From Nymphaea colorata (lineage: Eukaryota > Streptophyta > Magnoliopsida > Nymphaeales > Nymphaeaceae), in NCBI RefSeq assembly GCF_008831285.2, contig NC_045146.1, forward strand, positions 24,073,703-24,137,702: DNA of 64,000 bases. The letters run 5' to 3'. Below are positions 46,967 through 64,000 of the stretch, in pieces. The notes beneath the pieces were generated by a model. That model did not search any database. It had not been told where the DNA came from and was given only the letters and a program-made list of their open reading frames with translations. Numbering within the stretch: the first letter of the stretch is position 1; the number at the start of each line of letters is the position of its first letter. The translations under genes were made by a program, and so were the position numbers.

Positions 46967-47634
46967 CTCAAGAACATAGCTGGTATGTTTGGGCATTGCT
47001 GTTACTTTTTTATATTGTAAAAAGTAGTCGCGCTATACTTGAATTAGATAGTGTACCATAAAATCTTCTAGATCAAGAAGCACCTTTGGACCCTAAAAAA
47101 AGAGAAAGAGGTGGCTTCACCTTTCAAAAATGATATATATATATTATTAATGAGCATTAATGTTGCACTACATGATTTGAATTGCACAAGTTTGGTCTGA
47201 ATTGGTCGATTAAATCCATATCAGCTGATGTGTGAATAAAATAAAAAAGCAGTTTATTTATAATTTTTAATGTAAAAACAATTAAAATTGCTAATGAATG
47301 CATGTACATATCTGATGTTTATTGGATGGCAGACCTCTCTTTTTCTTTCTTCTTTCGATATCATTTGCCAGATTGCTAAGGGACCGTCCTGCTTCTGCCA
47401 CATTCATGAAGGAAGGAGCAGGTGCACATTCTACTATCGCCATGGCCGGTCGACGTTGATGCTCTACCAAATAAAAACAATTGTGACATCACAACCAAAG
47501 GAAGTTGAAGGTGAGCCTTCACCACCAAGCCTTTATGAGGACAGCACTCTTCAAATTAAATCAATATCAATGTCTTTTTCTTGTTTAACAATATCTAAAC
47601 ACAAAGTTTCTTTGAAAATGTGGTAATTTTTCTT

Positions 47635-47635
<1 letters not shown>

Positions 47636-47690
<55 letters not shown>

Positions 47691-47691
47691 C
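47636..47691. repeat. (CT)n(AT)n compound microsatellite
   Basis: CT run of about 32 bp directly followed by an AT run of about 24 bp. Confidence 0.9.
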
Positions 47692-49967
47692 TTTTATAAC
47701 TTTGGTTTGCATTAAGGCCGAAACCCATAATTAGACTCGCTCTGTTCCTTGTACCATATTTATAGTTAATTGCTGAGAGATGTGCATACGACAAGTCAGC
47801 CGAGTTCATATACCGGTTGGCTAAGTACATTTCAGATTCTGACACAATCAATGGGTATCCTATCTGGTAGCGACCGAACCGATTAAAGCATACAGGAAAA
47901 ACAGTTCTTTTTTATTATCTTAGTATTAGTTATGACTCACTACTTTATTCGTTGATATATGAATATAATTTCAAAAATTTTATACTTGTAAATTAATAAT
48001 AAAAAGTATAGTTTTTATGTTTGAATAACTTTTCAGATGTCAGGCCGAAGCATATCAACTATGTGTAGCTGATTTACTTTACAATGCTTACCAAAAGAAC
48101 CCGTTTGCATGAAACACTCCAGTGGCCAACAGGGTTTCTGTAAAAGACCTTTTAGGTAAAAGAAAGTGGCGGCCTCACACAACTTCAAAAGCCTGCCCAT
48201 CTCCAACTTGCATTTTGTTTTCTTCATTAGAAAAGAAAAGTGCTGCATATTGGAAAGAATGTTGATCTTCCCAATGCAGGGTTCAATTCCTTAGCGAGGT
48301 GGTTTTTGTGAAGCCCACCTTAAGACACCTTTAGCGAAGATGGCATAAGAAATTCGTCTACAATAATGCTTGTTTTTGTCGCAAAACCTGGAAGTTCTTC
48401 TAAGAACTGGTCTATGATGTGTTTGGACGGCTTCCTCAAACTCGATGAACTGAGTGAGGGGTTGAAGAAGCTCTTATTGAGCCCCATATCACAATTTTGA
48501 TGAGAACATCACTACCCAAAGGCTCAAACAGCGGACTAGAGAAATAGGCATCTCCTCTCTTGAAAGGATGGCACTGTTTGGTGCATTGTGGTTTCTGTAT
48601 TGCCCTTTCGGGTTTAGAACCGCTGGTTGGTTATCAATGAGGCAGTCAATGGGAACATAGCAGTTACGTTGCTTTGCAAAATGTCTGGAAACATGTTACT
48701 AAAAATTCATGGTATTGGAATGGGTAGAAACGATCCCAAAACCCACTGAAAAAACAATTGCTTTTTAGCTGTCAATTTCAAAACAATCAAATGTAGGTCC
48801 TGTTGGCCTGGTTGGGTGACGCATCTAGAAGTAGCTTTCAGAAGCTACCCACCTGAAACAAAACCCTGAGGCCAAAATGGCACCTACCAACGTTCACCAC
48901 AATAACTCCCTACCCAATTATACATTGTGCAATAATACCACCATCATAGAGCTTGGATCTTCTCTATACTTAGCAACTTGGAAGAAGAACCAATCAAAAC
49001 CGATATTTGCATAATTGCATCTCCCTATAAAGCTACAAATCCGATAAATTTACTCAATTAAACGCATATTCAGATCCAAACACAAGTCTAATAGCAACTG
49101 AACAAATAGGTAAGTTTGAAGCCCGAACTAATCCATAGGTACATTTGGATCTTATCAAAATGTTCTGAACGTGGGTAACCATCGACAACGCTCCGGAATC
49201 GAGCGAGAAATGGATAAAAAAATCACCATCCGGAAGGAATAGTCCACAACCTGCACTGACTTAGCTTGCCAACTATTTCACCAAGCTTTCGAAGACGTCA
49301 AGTGCATCTTGTTGGGACCAAGGCACTGTAGAGGGTACAGGAAGCATGCGTGCTGTGATTTGCTCGATCCCTTAGCAAACACAAATTAAAAAGCATTTTC
49401 TAGTAAACAAACAATGGCATCTCAGAGTTAGTCCCACAATAAAAACTGTGAAAAAAAAACAGAAGAAAACAACTACCTTTATGTATTTGGGAGTGGCATC
49501 CGCAAACGCCTCAAATTTCATAACTAGGGAAAAGCTATGGAGCTATTGAAATCATACACAATCCCAAAAAGTAGAACGCATCGTCAGAATAAAGTTTTCA
49601 ATAAAGACTTTATACGGTAAAAAGTATTCGTACAAACGAGTAAAGAAATAATAGAATCTCCTATACATGAAGTTGCGCTGCCAGCATAAGCATAAAATAT
49701 GGAGAAGTATCATAAAAACCGCTTCATTATTTCCACTATGCTATCATCCGGAAAACAAAGAAAATTTGACAAGGAGAGCATTCTCCAAACTTTTATGGGA
49801 TAGTATACATTGACGAGACCCCGAATCAGGATTTACCTCATTTGAAATGTTTAAAATAAACAATCTCAAAATTTTTAGAACTTCAGTTCCTCATAAAAAG
49901 TTTCTTCGTGGAAAAATCACCGTGCCAGAAGCTGTTAAGGGGCTAAGAGATTACGTGCAACTCAATC

Positions 49968-55315
<5,348 letters not shown>

Positions 55316-55316
55316 C

Positions 55317-55320
<4 letters not shown>

Positions 55321-55348
<28 letters not shown>
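55321..55348. repeat. (CT)n microsatellite just upstream of the PTGES2-like ATG
   Basis: A run of about 28 bp of CT on the plus strand, 6-33 bp upstream of the minus-strand ATG at 55315. It would be a GA-rich part of the leader. Confidence 0.85.
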
Positions 55349-56806
55349 CTCGATTCAGGCGGGAGAGAGCCGAGGCGGTAACAGAGGAAACGATTTGCGC
55401 GAAGACGTGTTCGACCTTGGACTTTGGAGGGGAAGGGAGAGATCTGTAACCTTCTGGTCATCGCCCGTTAAATATTTCGTTTCTAAAACGGATCGACATC
55501 CAGATCCAATTAGCTCTTGGGTTTGGATAGTGGGCTGTTTGGACCAGGATCTAGGAGAACAACCTCCCCCTTGAACCCACATACGGTAGGAGTGAGCGGA
55601 TCGGGTTGGCCTCAGATCTAGCCCCATGCCATTTGTCATTGGCTTGCAACTCGAATTTGGAGTTGGATTGAATGTCTTCAGACCCGTTTCTAACCAATAC
55701 CGGATCCCAGTTTTACATGTAAACAAATCCAAGAGGGGCTTCGGATGACACCTTCTGAAGGCTTGGTTACCAGGAACCGGGTTTTTTGGAAACTTAGTTT
55801 TCTAAACCAGGTTTTAAAACCGGGTTTGTGGGTTGGGATGACAACATCCAAACCAGGTTATAATTTTTTGAACCTCAATTTTTTATGAGATCTTTCATGA
55901 AGTCTTCAGAAATCCATTTCAGCTGAACATTGAGGACAGTGAAACTACAGTTGAAAAACAAAAAATCACTCATCATGCATAATATAGTTACACCAATTTA
56001 TCGCTTCATTCTGCCAATAGTTCTTAATGAGTTTATATAAGACCTACAAAGCAAAGCCACTTCCCTGCATATTTTCCTTGCCAAGTTCATTTCCATGAGT
56101 TTAAGTAACACTAGCGAATACAGTAATTTTGATCGAAACTAAGAAAAGTTAGAATCATTTCCTCTCGTGACACTTAAGTTGAAGGGTATATCATAAAACC
56201 ACAGCTTTCAAATTACTTAATACTTATTGTGTACCACCAAAAAAAGGCTAATAGTTAATGGTTACTATAAAACATCACAGCAAAAAGGTGGGACAAAGAG
56301 ATCATCTTGTTCAACCAAAAATCTAACAACATCAAGTTGTTGGATAACAATGTTCAACTTATCCACTAATTTTACAAATGGCAATTTACATTCCATGCAA
56401 CAATGCACATGGCAGTCGAACAACTGGTTATCTGCACAAAGCTATTAGATTGCTTACACTTTGAACAGACAGGGAAAATAAACAAAAGAAAACCGAATAG
56501 AGGGAGAACGTGGTCAGGCGAGCCAATGAACGAACACGATGTTTGGCAATGATAGAATGAGAACTTTTTCTTTTTTCGTTCTACGTCTTGATTGCTGGAC
56601 TTAGCCGCAACGTGGCCTGTGTGAGAATGTTAGGATAAAGTTGATTGATTCAACCGAAGATTAGATAACGGATGAAAGGCACCCGAGTCGTTTTTGCGAC
56701 AGATCCGATTCGATCTGGGAGCCTGTTTGGTGGTAGAACCATGAGCCTGAGAAGCAGCCATCAGGCGGGAGGTGGGTAGCCGGAAAAGAAGTCGGGAAGC
56801 GCGGAG
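55349..56806. promoter_or_regulatory. Divergent intergenic region between the PTGES2-like and preY genes
   Basis: About 1.5 kb separates two head-to-head genes. It contains a block of CCRGGTT/AACCCGG motifs (55740-55860) that looks transposon-derived. No clear TATA box was found for either gene. Open frames across it show no domain. Confidence 0.3.
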
Positions 56807-58690
56807 ATGGTGAAGGGGAGCTTCGTCCTCCTCAGAGATGCCGGAGTTGCGAAGAAGCTCGCCGAGATCTTAGTTTGTCCTCTTTCCAAACAGCCACTGA
56901 GGTAAGAACTATATGGCGCCTTCTTTTTATCCGTACCTTCTGAGCCATTTATTTATTGTGTTTTCTAGTTATTCTCTTCGATGAATCTTCCCTCACTTCG
57001 CTTGTTCATTTTGGTCAGAGTATGCCAGAAAACAAATTCTCTGATATCGGATGCCCTAGGCGTCTCCTACCCCGTTAGTTCTTCTCTCCCTTCTGCTCGC
57101 TTTTTCTTTCGTCATCATCTCCATGTCCTTCTTCTTTTTCCCTTCTAATTTTTCATTTGTTAATTTTTGGTGTGGATGGATGAAAGAACCGTTTTTCGAT
57201 ATAAGTACTTTTTCAGGCGATTACTTACTTTTGATTCACAAGGGAAGGACAAACGCATATTGGATTATACTCAGGTGGTATCCCAACTTATCCCGCTTTA
57301 TGGGATGGTGGTATAGTGCATTTCATGCTTTCTCTCCTCAATGTACTGAGTGAAGGAAAATTTACGATGGGTCGACGAATATTTGAAAACAATGTAAAGT
57401 TTGCTCACCTGAATCTATGTCCGATATTTGTTCAGTCTGCCTTATGATGAATAATATATTGATTTGTTGGTTGCTGTCAGACCGATTTATTTCTCGTGTT
57501 TTCTTTCCACAATACTGATGGATCTGAGGCCCAGTTGCTTCTTACAGAATGTACTTGCAATTCTATATGTCAGAGATGAACGAAAATGAGTTCTTACAAT
57601 TGGAATTATTTTCATTATTTTTTACCCTCATAATCCTGTTCAGACCCTGTGATTCCGTTTCGGTCCTAGGTCATGTTTTTGCTTAGTTTAGAACGCCCTT
57701 GCCATTACAGGATGTGCAGTGGCACAATACAGGGGATTCTTGGCAAACAATTATCGTTCTTGGAAATAGGTCACATCACACATGATATCTAGTTTGATTT
57801 AGGTGAATTACATTTAGTTCAGTTGTCTGGATAAAGGTCAAATATTTTATGGCACTGTTCCATCATAATTCGTTGGAATTTGAAGAGTTATTTGGGTTTG
57901 GATTTTCATCATGCTGAGCTGCTGATTCTGTTTAGCCCTCATGCTTCATGAGTGCAGGTTAACAACGTTGAGTCGTTGACGTCCATTTTATGGTGCATAA
58001 GCATCAAGATGTATGTTGAACTCGCCAATAGAGTTTTGCTTCTAATTTTTCAGGTGTAATGGCCTATATGAGTTGAAGGTTGCACTGCTGCGATTGCTGT
58101 CGCTGATGCAGCCCAAGATCCCGGAAGCAAGGGTGAATGGTGGGGGGCCTTTGGGTCTTTTTTATGGGCGGTAGATTGTGAACCTCCTTCTCATTTAGAA
58201 TGACCTGCTTGAGTTGAGACATCATAATGTGTTAAGACTATTGGATACTTTTTGAATATGAGACTTTTTAATTGGCAATATCTTAGATTCTGATCACAGC
58301 TTATACTCATTCTAATATCTTCTGCATAAATGCCAAGAGCTGGATGTGGCATATGTAACATATGCATAAATAATTGCTTCTAATTTCTTTATATGGATTG
58401 AAATTATTAGTTTGTCTGGTTATTGATTATATTAAATTTTGCTGAGCATGCATCTCATCCTGTTCTTTTCTCCAGGTAGGAAAAAGATGGGCCTCAATAG
58501 TCAAAGTTATGTTTTGTTTCAAAAGTCAAAACCATGTTCAGATAACCATTTTATGTTTGCTGAACTGCTGTAGGTAGTTGATGGAATACCCTGTTTGGTG
58601 CCGAAGGATGGGAAGCTGCTTGATGCTGATAATGAGATTGAAGAAAATAAGGAAGCAAGTACTGCAACTAAAGCATCTGATAACTTCTAG
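56807..58690 (+). CDS. preY / UPF0434 Trm112-like small protein, 3 exons
   Basis: Exons 56807-56901, 57019-57073 and 58574-58690 join in phase to 88 aa. The protein reads LAEILVCPLSKQPLR, then SLISDALGVSYPV and VDGIPCLVP. This is the Trm112/YcaR zinc-ribbon-like fold in the reduced preY form: the first CP and second C remain, as in plant and animal preY proteins. The N-terminal residues MVKGSFVLLRDAGVAKKL are basic and suit a mitochondrial presequence. In animals preY chaperones methyltransferases of ubiquinone biosynthesis and complex I assembly; a similar mitochondrial role is inferred here. The donor of exon 2 is GTTAGT, weaker than the others. Intron 2 is 1.5 kb. Confidence 0.85.
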
Positions 58691-59040
58691 GAAGCAGAAG
58701 GAGAAATTTCATTTCAGCAGAAGGATAAATCATTGGTTTGTCAGAGAAGTTCTAAGCATGGACCATTTGTATGCAGTCCTTGCCTTGGATTTGCATATTC
58801 TGGTATAACTGCATTACTGTTCATTGTGGATATTGTTAGAGTTCTTCAAAGCGTGTGAAAACTGTGCCAAAGTGGATAATCTGGCGATTGAAGCAAAGTT
58901 GTGGATTGTTAGTGCATCCTCAAATGTTTTAAAGTCCAAATCAACAATATTTCAACTTTGTTCTTGCAGTATACCTAGGTGTAATCACGAGTCACGACCT
59001 ATTTCTATGGCTTTCAATATAGAGAACTTCTAGGTGGAGA

Positions 59041-59226
59041 AAGCATATAATTCTTTCTTGTTATTGCACTGCCACAAGACTTCCCCTGTATTATGGATTC
59101 TCTCCAGTTCTTGTCTTTCATTTCCAAAGAAAGCATGTAATTCTTTCTTGTCATCACACTACCAAAGGGCATCAACTTCTGCTGCATGTTGGATTCTCTC
59201 CAACTCCCATCTTCCACTTGCAGAAA
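59041..59226. repeat. 90-bp imperfect tandem duplication
   Basis: Two adjacent units (from 59041 and 59131) share AAGCATRTAATTCTTTCTTG, CACACTRCCA-like sequence and TTGGATTCTCTCCA-like sequence. A minus-strand frame crosses both, giving two WRES...TRKNYMLS repeats, but it has no other support as a gene. Confidence 0.7.
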
Positions 59227-61065
59227 GGAAAACTCTGTTGATGCATTAGGCATGTTTGTCAAGTTGGAGAGGTTTTACTGCCTTTCCTTTTATCAGGCTT
59301 TCCAAAGGGATTCATTTGTAGGAACTAGCTAAACATCAAGAGGTTGACTAATTTGTGCACTTCGCAAGTTGGCTTTGCAAAACTGCTGGCATTTAATCAT
59401 GATAGTTATCATAGTAGTTTCCTGTGTCCGCAGGATAGCAAAATCGAACCAAACTTTGGTTTATGTTTTTAAAGTTTTCTTCTAGCTGTTTTCATGTGCA
59501 AAGACCATAGTTACCAGTAAATGAAGAAGATAAAGAAGTGATACGCAAAGCCAAATTGGAGAAGTGAATGGTCTCTGACTCTCTAGAATATCAATAAGGC
59601 AATGGGACTCTGGGAGGCAGACTGAAGCAAATTGGGAGCGGGTTTCCACATAACCATGTCTAAGAGCTTATGACATCAAAATCAGGGTGCTATGGTTCCT
59701 GTTGCTGTGAATGTTATGCATGTTGTTTGCCTGGTTCTTTTCTGATTGATTCTGGGTCAGAATCTGGCCGTGTTGAAGCAACATGAGATCAGCAATTGTT
59801 ATCCAGTGGATCATGCTATTATCACCAGCTACTTGCTGCTAGCAACTGCATGAAACCAGCAACGAAGGTTTCCTTATTCGCAGGTGGGAAAGCTCATAAT
59901 TGTGTATCATTGCAATCAAATCTGACCACATGGATGAACTTGTCATGGTTCATTTCCTAAACCAGCTTTTTTATCATATTTGTAAACAGAAGTGGTGGAG
60001 CTCTTTTAAGAAAAGTTTTAAGCTGTCCATGTTTTGCAGTATAGAAATTGCATGTGTAGGTCAGGTGTGGGTGATCTGAACACATTTTCTAGCGAACTGA
60101 TCTGTCATTCATCGACATATGTTTTCATTTGATTGAAACGGTTCTCGAGTGTGGGATTGTTAATGCAGGTTGACTACTCATTGGGTGCACAGACAATTTC
60201 TCCTCTGTATTCGGTAGTCATGTGGCATAGCAGCAGTTGGACACTTGGACCCACCATCCTTGCAACTGATGGTTTGTATGAAAGGACGCAAGTACCTTTC
60301 CTAGTACACGGCTTCAGTGATGGAACTGCAGAGTCCTACCCAACTCCTGACCCTGACCCCCTAACTTTTTTGTAGGAGTTGATAAGGATGTAACAGATGG
60401 TCTAAATATATAAGAAATCAGACCCTGTTGAAGTCAGTACAACTAAAATAACCAAAATTTCAGTATCTGCATTCACAAGGAAATGTTTGATTGCATGGAT
60501 GGCTTTTCTTTTTGTAGAGAAGCAGAAATTATTCTTGAAGTACAAAGAAACCATCAAAGGTGTGTAATGTTTACTCTGGCAAACTTCTCATTTTGTACTA
60601 GGGCCCAACTTCTTTACTCATATGAAGACACCCACATGTAGATCCAACTTCTTTTTGTCTTGTGAATTCATCGAGGATATAGGCACCCTAGATGACTTCT
60701 CCAGCCTTTCAAACGACCCCTAAGGTTCGACTGCACCCAAGCTCATGTTTAAGCCCAGCATAGAGTGTCTGTCCCCCAATATAAGTCCGCCGATGAAAAT
60801 TTTGTTGCATTCCATGAGTGTAACCTCAGGTTTATTTTAATCTTTGCAAAAAGTTTTGCTGCTGCTAAAAATGAAACTTCTCATCCATAAACTGCTGAAA
60901 GATGAAGACCCGCTCCTATTTGCGGGAAGAAAAGGTGCAGTAGTTTAATCACATACAGGTGCTACTTATGTTGTCATGCTTCACGATTGTGAGCTCCAAC
61001 TCTAACCACCAGCCTTGATGACAAAGCAACACATGACCAACCAGTTCTATTAAAGCAGGCTCTCA
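59227..61065. other. Intergenic, no gene recognised
   Basis: Frames such as 60133-60375 have no family resemblance. No repeat of note was seen. Confidence 0.35.
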
Positions 61066-61476
61066 ATGCAGAGCGATTGCACATTCTCTACCGTCAGCGT
61101 ATTCAATTCTCCTGTTTCCCTACCAAGTATGAGTTATGTTATGGCCTTCATTTTTGGGATCATGGGCATTAAAGCTAGACTGAGTTTATCAGCTTCACTG
61201 CCAGATACTAATGGAGTTACATCCAGTGAACATCCATCCGTTGAAATGCACTGCTCTGTGTGCTTATCAAAGTTAAAGAATGGCGAGGAGATCCGGCGAT
61301 TGCCATGCTGCCATTTGTTTCACAAAGTGTGTGTTGATAGATGGCTGCAACTGTGCCGGAGAACATGCCCTCTTTGTCGGTGCTCTGTGCATGATGACGC
61401 TGGTTGGATCAACGAAGAAGATCTCACAGAAGAAATGGTTATTTGGTTTTCTTCCTTCCACGTAGCTGGATTTTGA
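61066..61476 (+). CDS. RING-H2 zinc-finger protein, probable E3 ubiquitin ligase
   Basis: Single-exon frame of 136 codons. The N-terminal part has a hydrophobic segment (MSYVMAFIFGIMGI). It is followed by a complete RING-H2 finger: CSVC (residues about 63-66), LPCCHLFH supplying C and the H-H pair, VC, TCPLC. All eight zinc ligands are present, and the W in DRW that contacts E2 enzymes is present. The end, EEDLTEEMVIWFSSFHVAGF, is an ordered tail seen in small plant RING-H2 proteins. Expected to transfer ubiquitin from an E2 to unknown targets, possibly membrane-associated. The start methionine is the first in the frame; a CTCAATGCAG acceptor-like site sits at it, so an upstream exon is possible. 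Confidence 0.82.
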   Translation: MQSDCTFSTVSVFNSPVSLPSMSYVMAFIFGIMGIKARLSLSASLPDTNGVTSSEHPSVEMHCSVCLSKLKNGEEIRRLPCCHLFHKVCVDRWLQLCRRTCPLCRCSVHDDAGWINEEDLTEEMVIWFSSFHVAGF

Positions 61477-62063
<587 letters not shown>

Positions 62064-62365
62064 TGAGAGATGTGTGAAAATTTATTATGTATGCTTTATC
62101 ATCTTCACCCACCATAGATACGCATAGTGGAAAGCAGAGTTTTCTAGTTGGACTTAAACAAGAGGGGCTCAGTTATGTTTTTCGATGCATTGGCGATAAA
62201 AGCGCAGACAAAATATCCAGGGAAACCAGCGCACAGCACTTGTTTGGTGAGACCGCAACCGAAACAGGAACGCAGAAAGCAATCGTGGAATCACTTAAAA
62301 CGTCATGCCAAATGTTTATAACTTCGCCTATAATTGGCCTAGGCCTTCATTGTCTGAAGACTAAT

Positions 62366-62370
<5 letters not shown>

Positions 62371-62453
<83 letters not shown>
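62371..62453. repeat. Compound (AT)n(GA)n microsatellite
   Basis: About 49 bp of AT then about 34 bp of uninterrupted GA; same order as the one 400 bp upstream. Confidence 0.95.
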
Positions 62454-62455
<2 letters not shown>

Positions 62456-62707
62456 AAATCCAATTGGGGTAGGTGGGTCTAGTTGCGCTGGGCTTGACCT
62501 GGAAGCTGGGGCCTCTGTGGAAGCTGCTGGGTGTGTGTGGCGAAAAGACTGGTGGCTAGGAGGCAGAGTTATGGTTAGCAGTTTATGGTCCAAGGTGGGT
62601 CCCTTAGTTGATGGTTGGTAGGTAATTGACGCCTCTATGGGGGTGTGTCACGTGTTTATATGTCTTAAGTCTCTATCTTGTTTCCTTTCTTAGACATTTA
62701 GCGAAAC

Positions 62708-62723
62708 TCTCTCTCTCTCTCTC

Positions 62724-62754
<31 letters not shown>
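62708..62754. repeat. Compound (CT)n(AT)n microsatellite
   Basis: About 18 bp of CT followed by about 28 bp of AT. This is the opposite-strand form of the GA/AT order upstream. Confidence 0.95.
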
Positions 62755-62759
<5 letters not shown>

Positions 62760-63265
62760 ATTACGATATCTTTTTTGCAGTCTATCCTTACAAATATGTT
62801 TTCAAGAACTAAATGATAAGTATTATACGGTTATAACAAGTACTTTACAATCAATTTTTTTGAATTTCTTCATACTTTATAATAAGTAAAACTAAATGGC
62901 TCATATAAAATCAAATTTTGATCATGGAAAATCCTCCTTTTTTATAAAAGCAACTTAAACTAAAACATATTTTATTAAACATATTACAATGTTTTTATTT
63001 GTTTAAAAAGTATCTTCTTAGCAAAAAATTAAAGGGTCTGGCTAGTAGTATGGGATCTACCAATTTCTCTGCATATAAAAACACAAATATATTAAAATAT
63101 GCCAGATGCCGTTAGTTGCCAAATGGGTTTTTATTTATTTTTCATAAAAAAACCATTGCAAAAATGTGCATTTGCCATAATTTTTGTTTGGGCATGGCTT
63201 TCAAGGTATTTGGCAACGATTTTTTGTTTTTTAGTGACCAGAGATAAAAAAAAATCATATAGCAG

Positions 63266-63268
<3 letters not shown>

Positions 63269-63337
<69 letters not shown>
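63269..63337. repeat. Long (AT)n microsatellite
   Basis: About 68 bp of uninterrupted AT, the longest pure run in the window. Frames crossing it (poly Ile-Tyr) are artefacts. Confidence 0.95.
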
Positions 63338-63340
<3 letters not shown>

Positions 63341-63493
63341 ATGCATTCAAAAACTAATGATGAATGATGAAAATACTGAATGTTTTTTTCTTTTTATTTT
63401 TATATCAATTAGTTCATCATGATCAATCAAATGACCCTCACAAGTGAACTAGGTGATTCTGAATATAGATAGAATTCAATTTTCCTCTCTCCC

Positions 63494-63496
63494 TCT

Positions 63497-63534
<38 letters not shown>

Positions 63535-64000
63535 GTTAACTAGTCTTGAAATTGATATTCAAATCTTTTCCTTACAACAAAAAGCACTACTCAATTGCTC
63601 TGCCTAAGTCTTCAAGGCTGGAAGTGAAAAAAATGAAATCTTGCTTAAAAACCCAGAAAAAAGCCTCTAATTAACATAGTATGTGAAAATAGATAACGCG
63701 TTTGGCACGTTTTCACCTTACGGTTTAAAGAAATTAGAATACAGAATACCATGGTTCGAAAAGTATCTAATAAAAATTGCAACATTATGTTCAAGGACGC
63801 CATATATAATGTCGGGACGTGACATGTTATAACAAACTCGGAATATTGTAAAGCTAATTTCATCTTTGACTATATTCTAAACGCATTAAACCGTAAAAAT
63901 CATTTCTATCGACAATAAGATAGAATATATGTGAGTGCTTTCAAGAATTTTGTACGAATGATCATCCGATCAAAAAGAAATCTGTTCGTTGCTGCGAACT
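63494..64000. other. (AT)n run and end of window, no gene recognised
   Basis: An (AT)n run at about 63498-63528 preceded by CT-rich sequence. The remainder is AT-rich without coding signal. Confidence 0.5.

Larger units (their letters stand above)
45440..49967. other. Long intergenic region, no gene recognised
   Basis: Contains AT microsatellites at 45733-45764 and 46931-46964 and a (CT)n(AT)n run at 47636-47691. Open frames, such as one at 47288-47626, have no domain character. A weakly protein-like plus-strand stretch around 48500-48650 (REIGISSLERMALFGALWFL) is interrupted by stops on both sides and was not identified. Confidence 0.4.

Noticed and set aside
48281..48300. GGTTCAATTCC-type box resembling a tRNA B box
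   Set aside because: No A box, no cloverleaf stems and no terminator at proper spacing. No tRNA was found anywhere in the window.
55355..55732. 125-codon minus-strand frame upstream of the PTGES2-like gene
   Set aside because: No domain; it lies in leader and repeat-like DNA between two divergent genes.
63099..63422. 107-codon frame with an Ile-Tyr run
   Set aside because: Artefact of the (AT)n microsatellite.

Overview
This is nuclear DNA from a flowering plant. The evidence is intron-rich genes with GT-AG junctions and plant-type families (a CHX cation/H+ exchanger, an aspartyl protease of the plant family-protein-1 type, RING-H2, preY, an RRP15 with long introns), an AT-rich background, many (AT)n and (GA)n microsatellites, and a dense load of short non-autonomous DNA transposons. 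I cannot place the species. All exon models were made by eye from reading frames, splice sites and remembered family conservation; no alignment was run.

Layout. 1-10 kb is gene-poor and holds decayed pieces: an Arg/Glu-rich minus-strand fragment (about 1.2-1.7 kb), an unrecognised plus-strand gene with a frameshift (3.3-6.0 kb) and a choline kinase pseudogene (8.1-8.4 kb). 11.2-18.2 kb is a complete eight-exon RRP15 gene on the minus strand; its introns carry a hAT-like element with an 8-bp target duplication and a nest of three elements. 18.9-30.0 kb is the most unusual part: two arms of about 3.3-3.5 kb in inverted orientation around a loop of about 4.25 kb. The loop holds a truncated RPL35 gene, a truncated copy of RRP15 exon 1 and another hAT-like element. 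Within the arms a tract of about 1.6 kb looks identical while its flanks are clearly diverged. 31-33.6 kb is intergenic.

33.8-37.0 kb is a CHX-type cation/H+ antiporter on the plus strand (4 exons, 852 aa). 38.9-45.1 kb is a ten-exon aspartyl protease on the minus strand (520 aa). 45.1-49.9 kb has no recognisable gene. 50.0-55.3 kb is a six-exon prostaglandin E synthase 2-like gene on the minus strand (333 aa). 56.8-58.7 kb is a three-exon preY/Trm112-like gene on the plus strand (88 aa). 61.1-61.5 kb is a single-exon RING-H2 protein. 61.9-63.5 kb is a cluster of compound microsatellites.

The genes are independent housekeeping or transport genes with no evident shared pathway, apart from ribosome biogenesis (RRP15) lying next to a broken ribosomal protein gene (RPL35). 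The best candidate for something undescribed is the inverted repeat: a possible hairpin-RNA source and a possible gene-conversion or flip hotspot beside RRP15.
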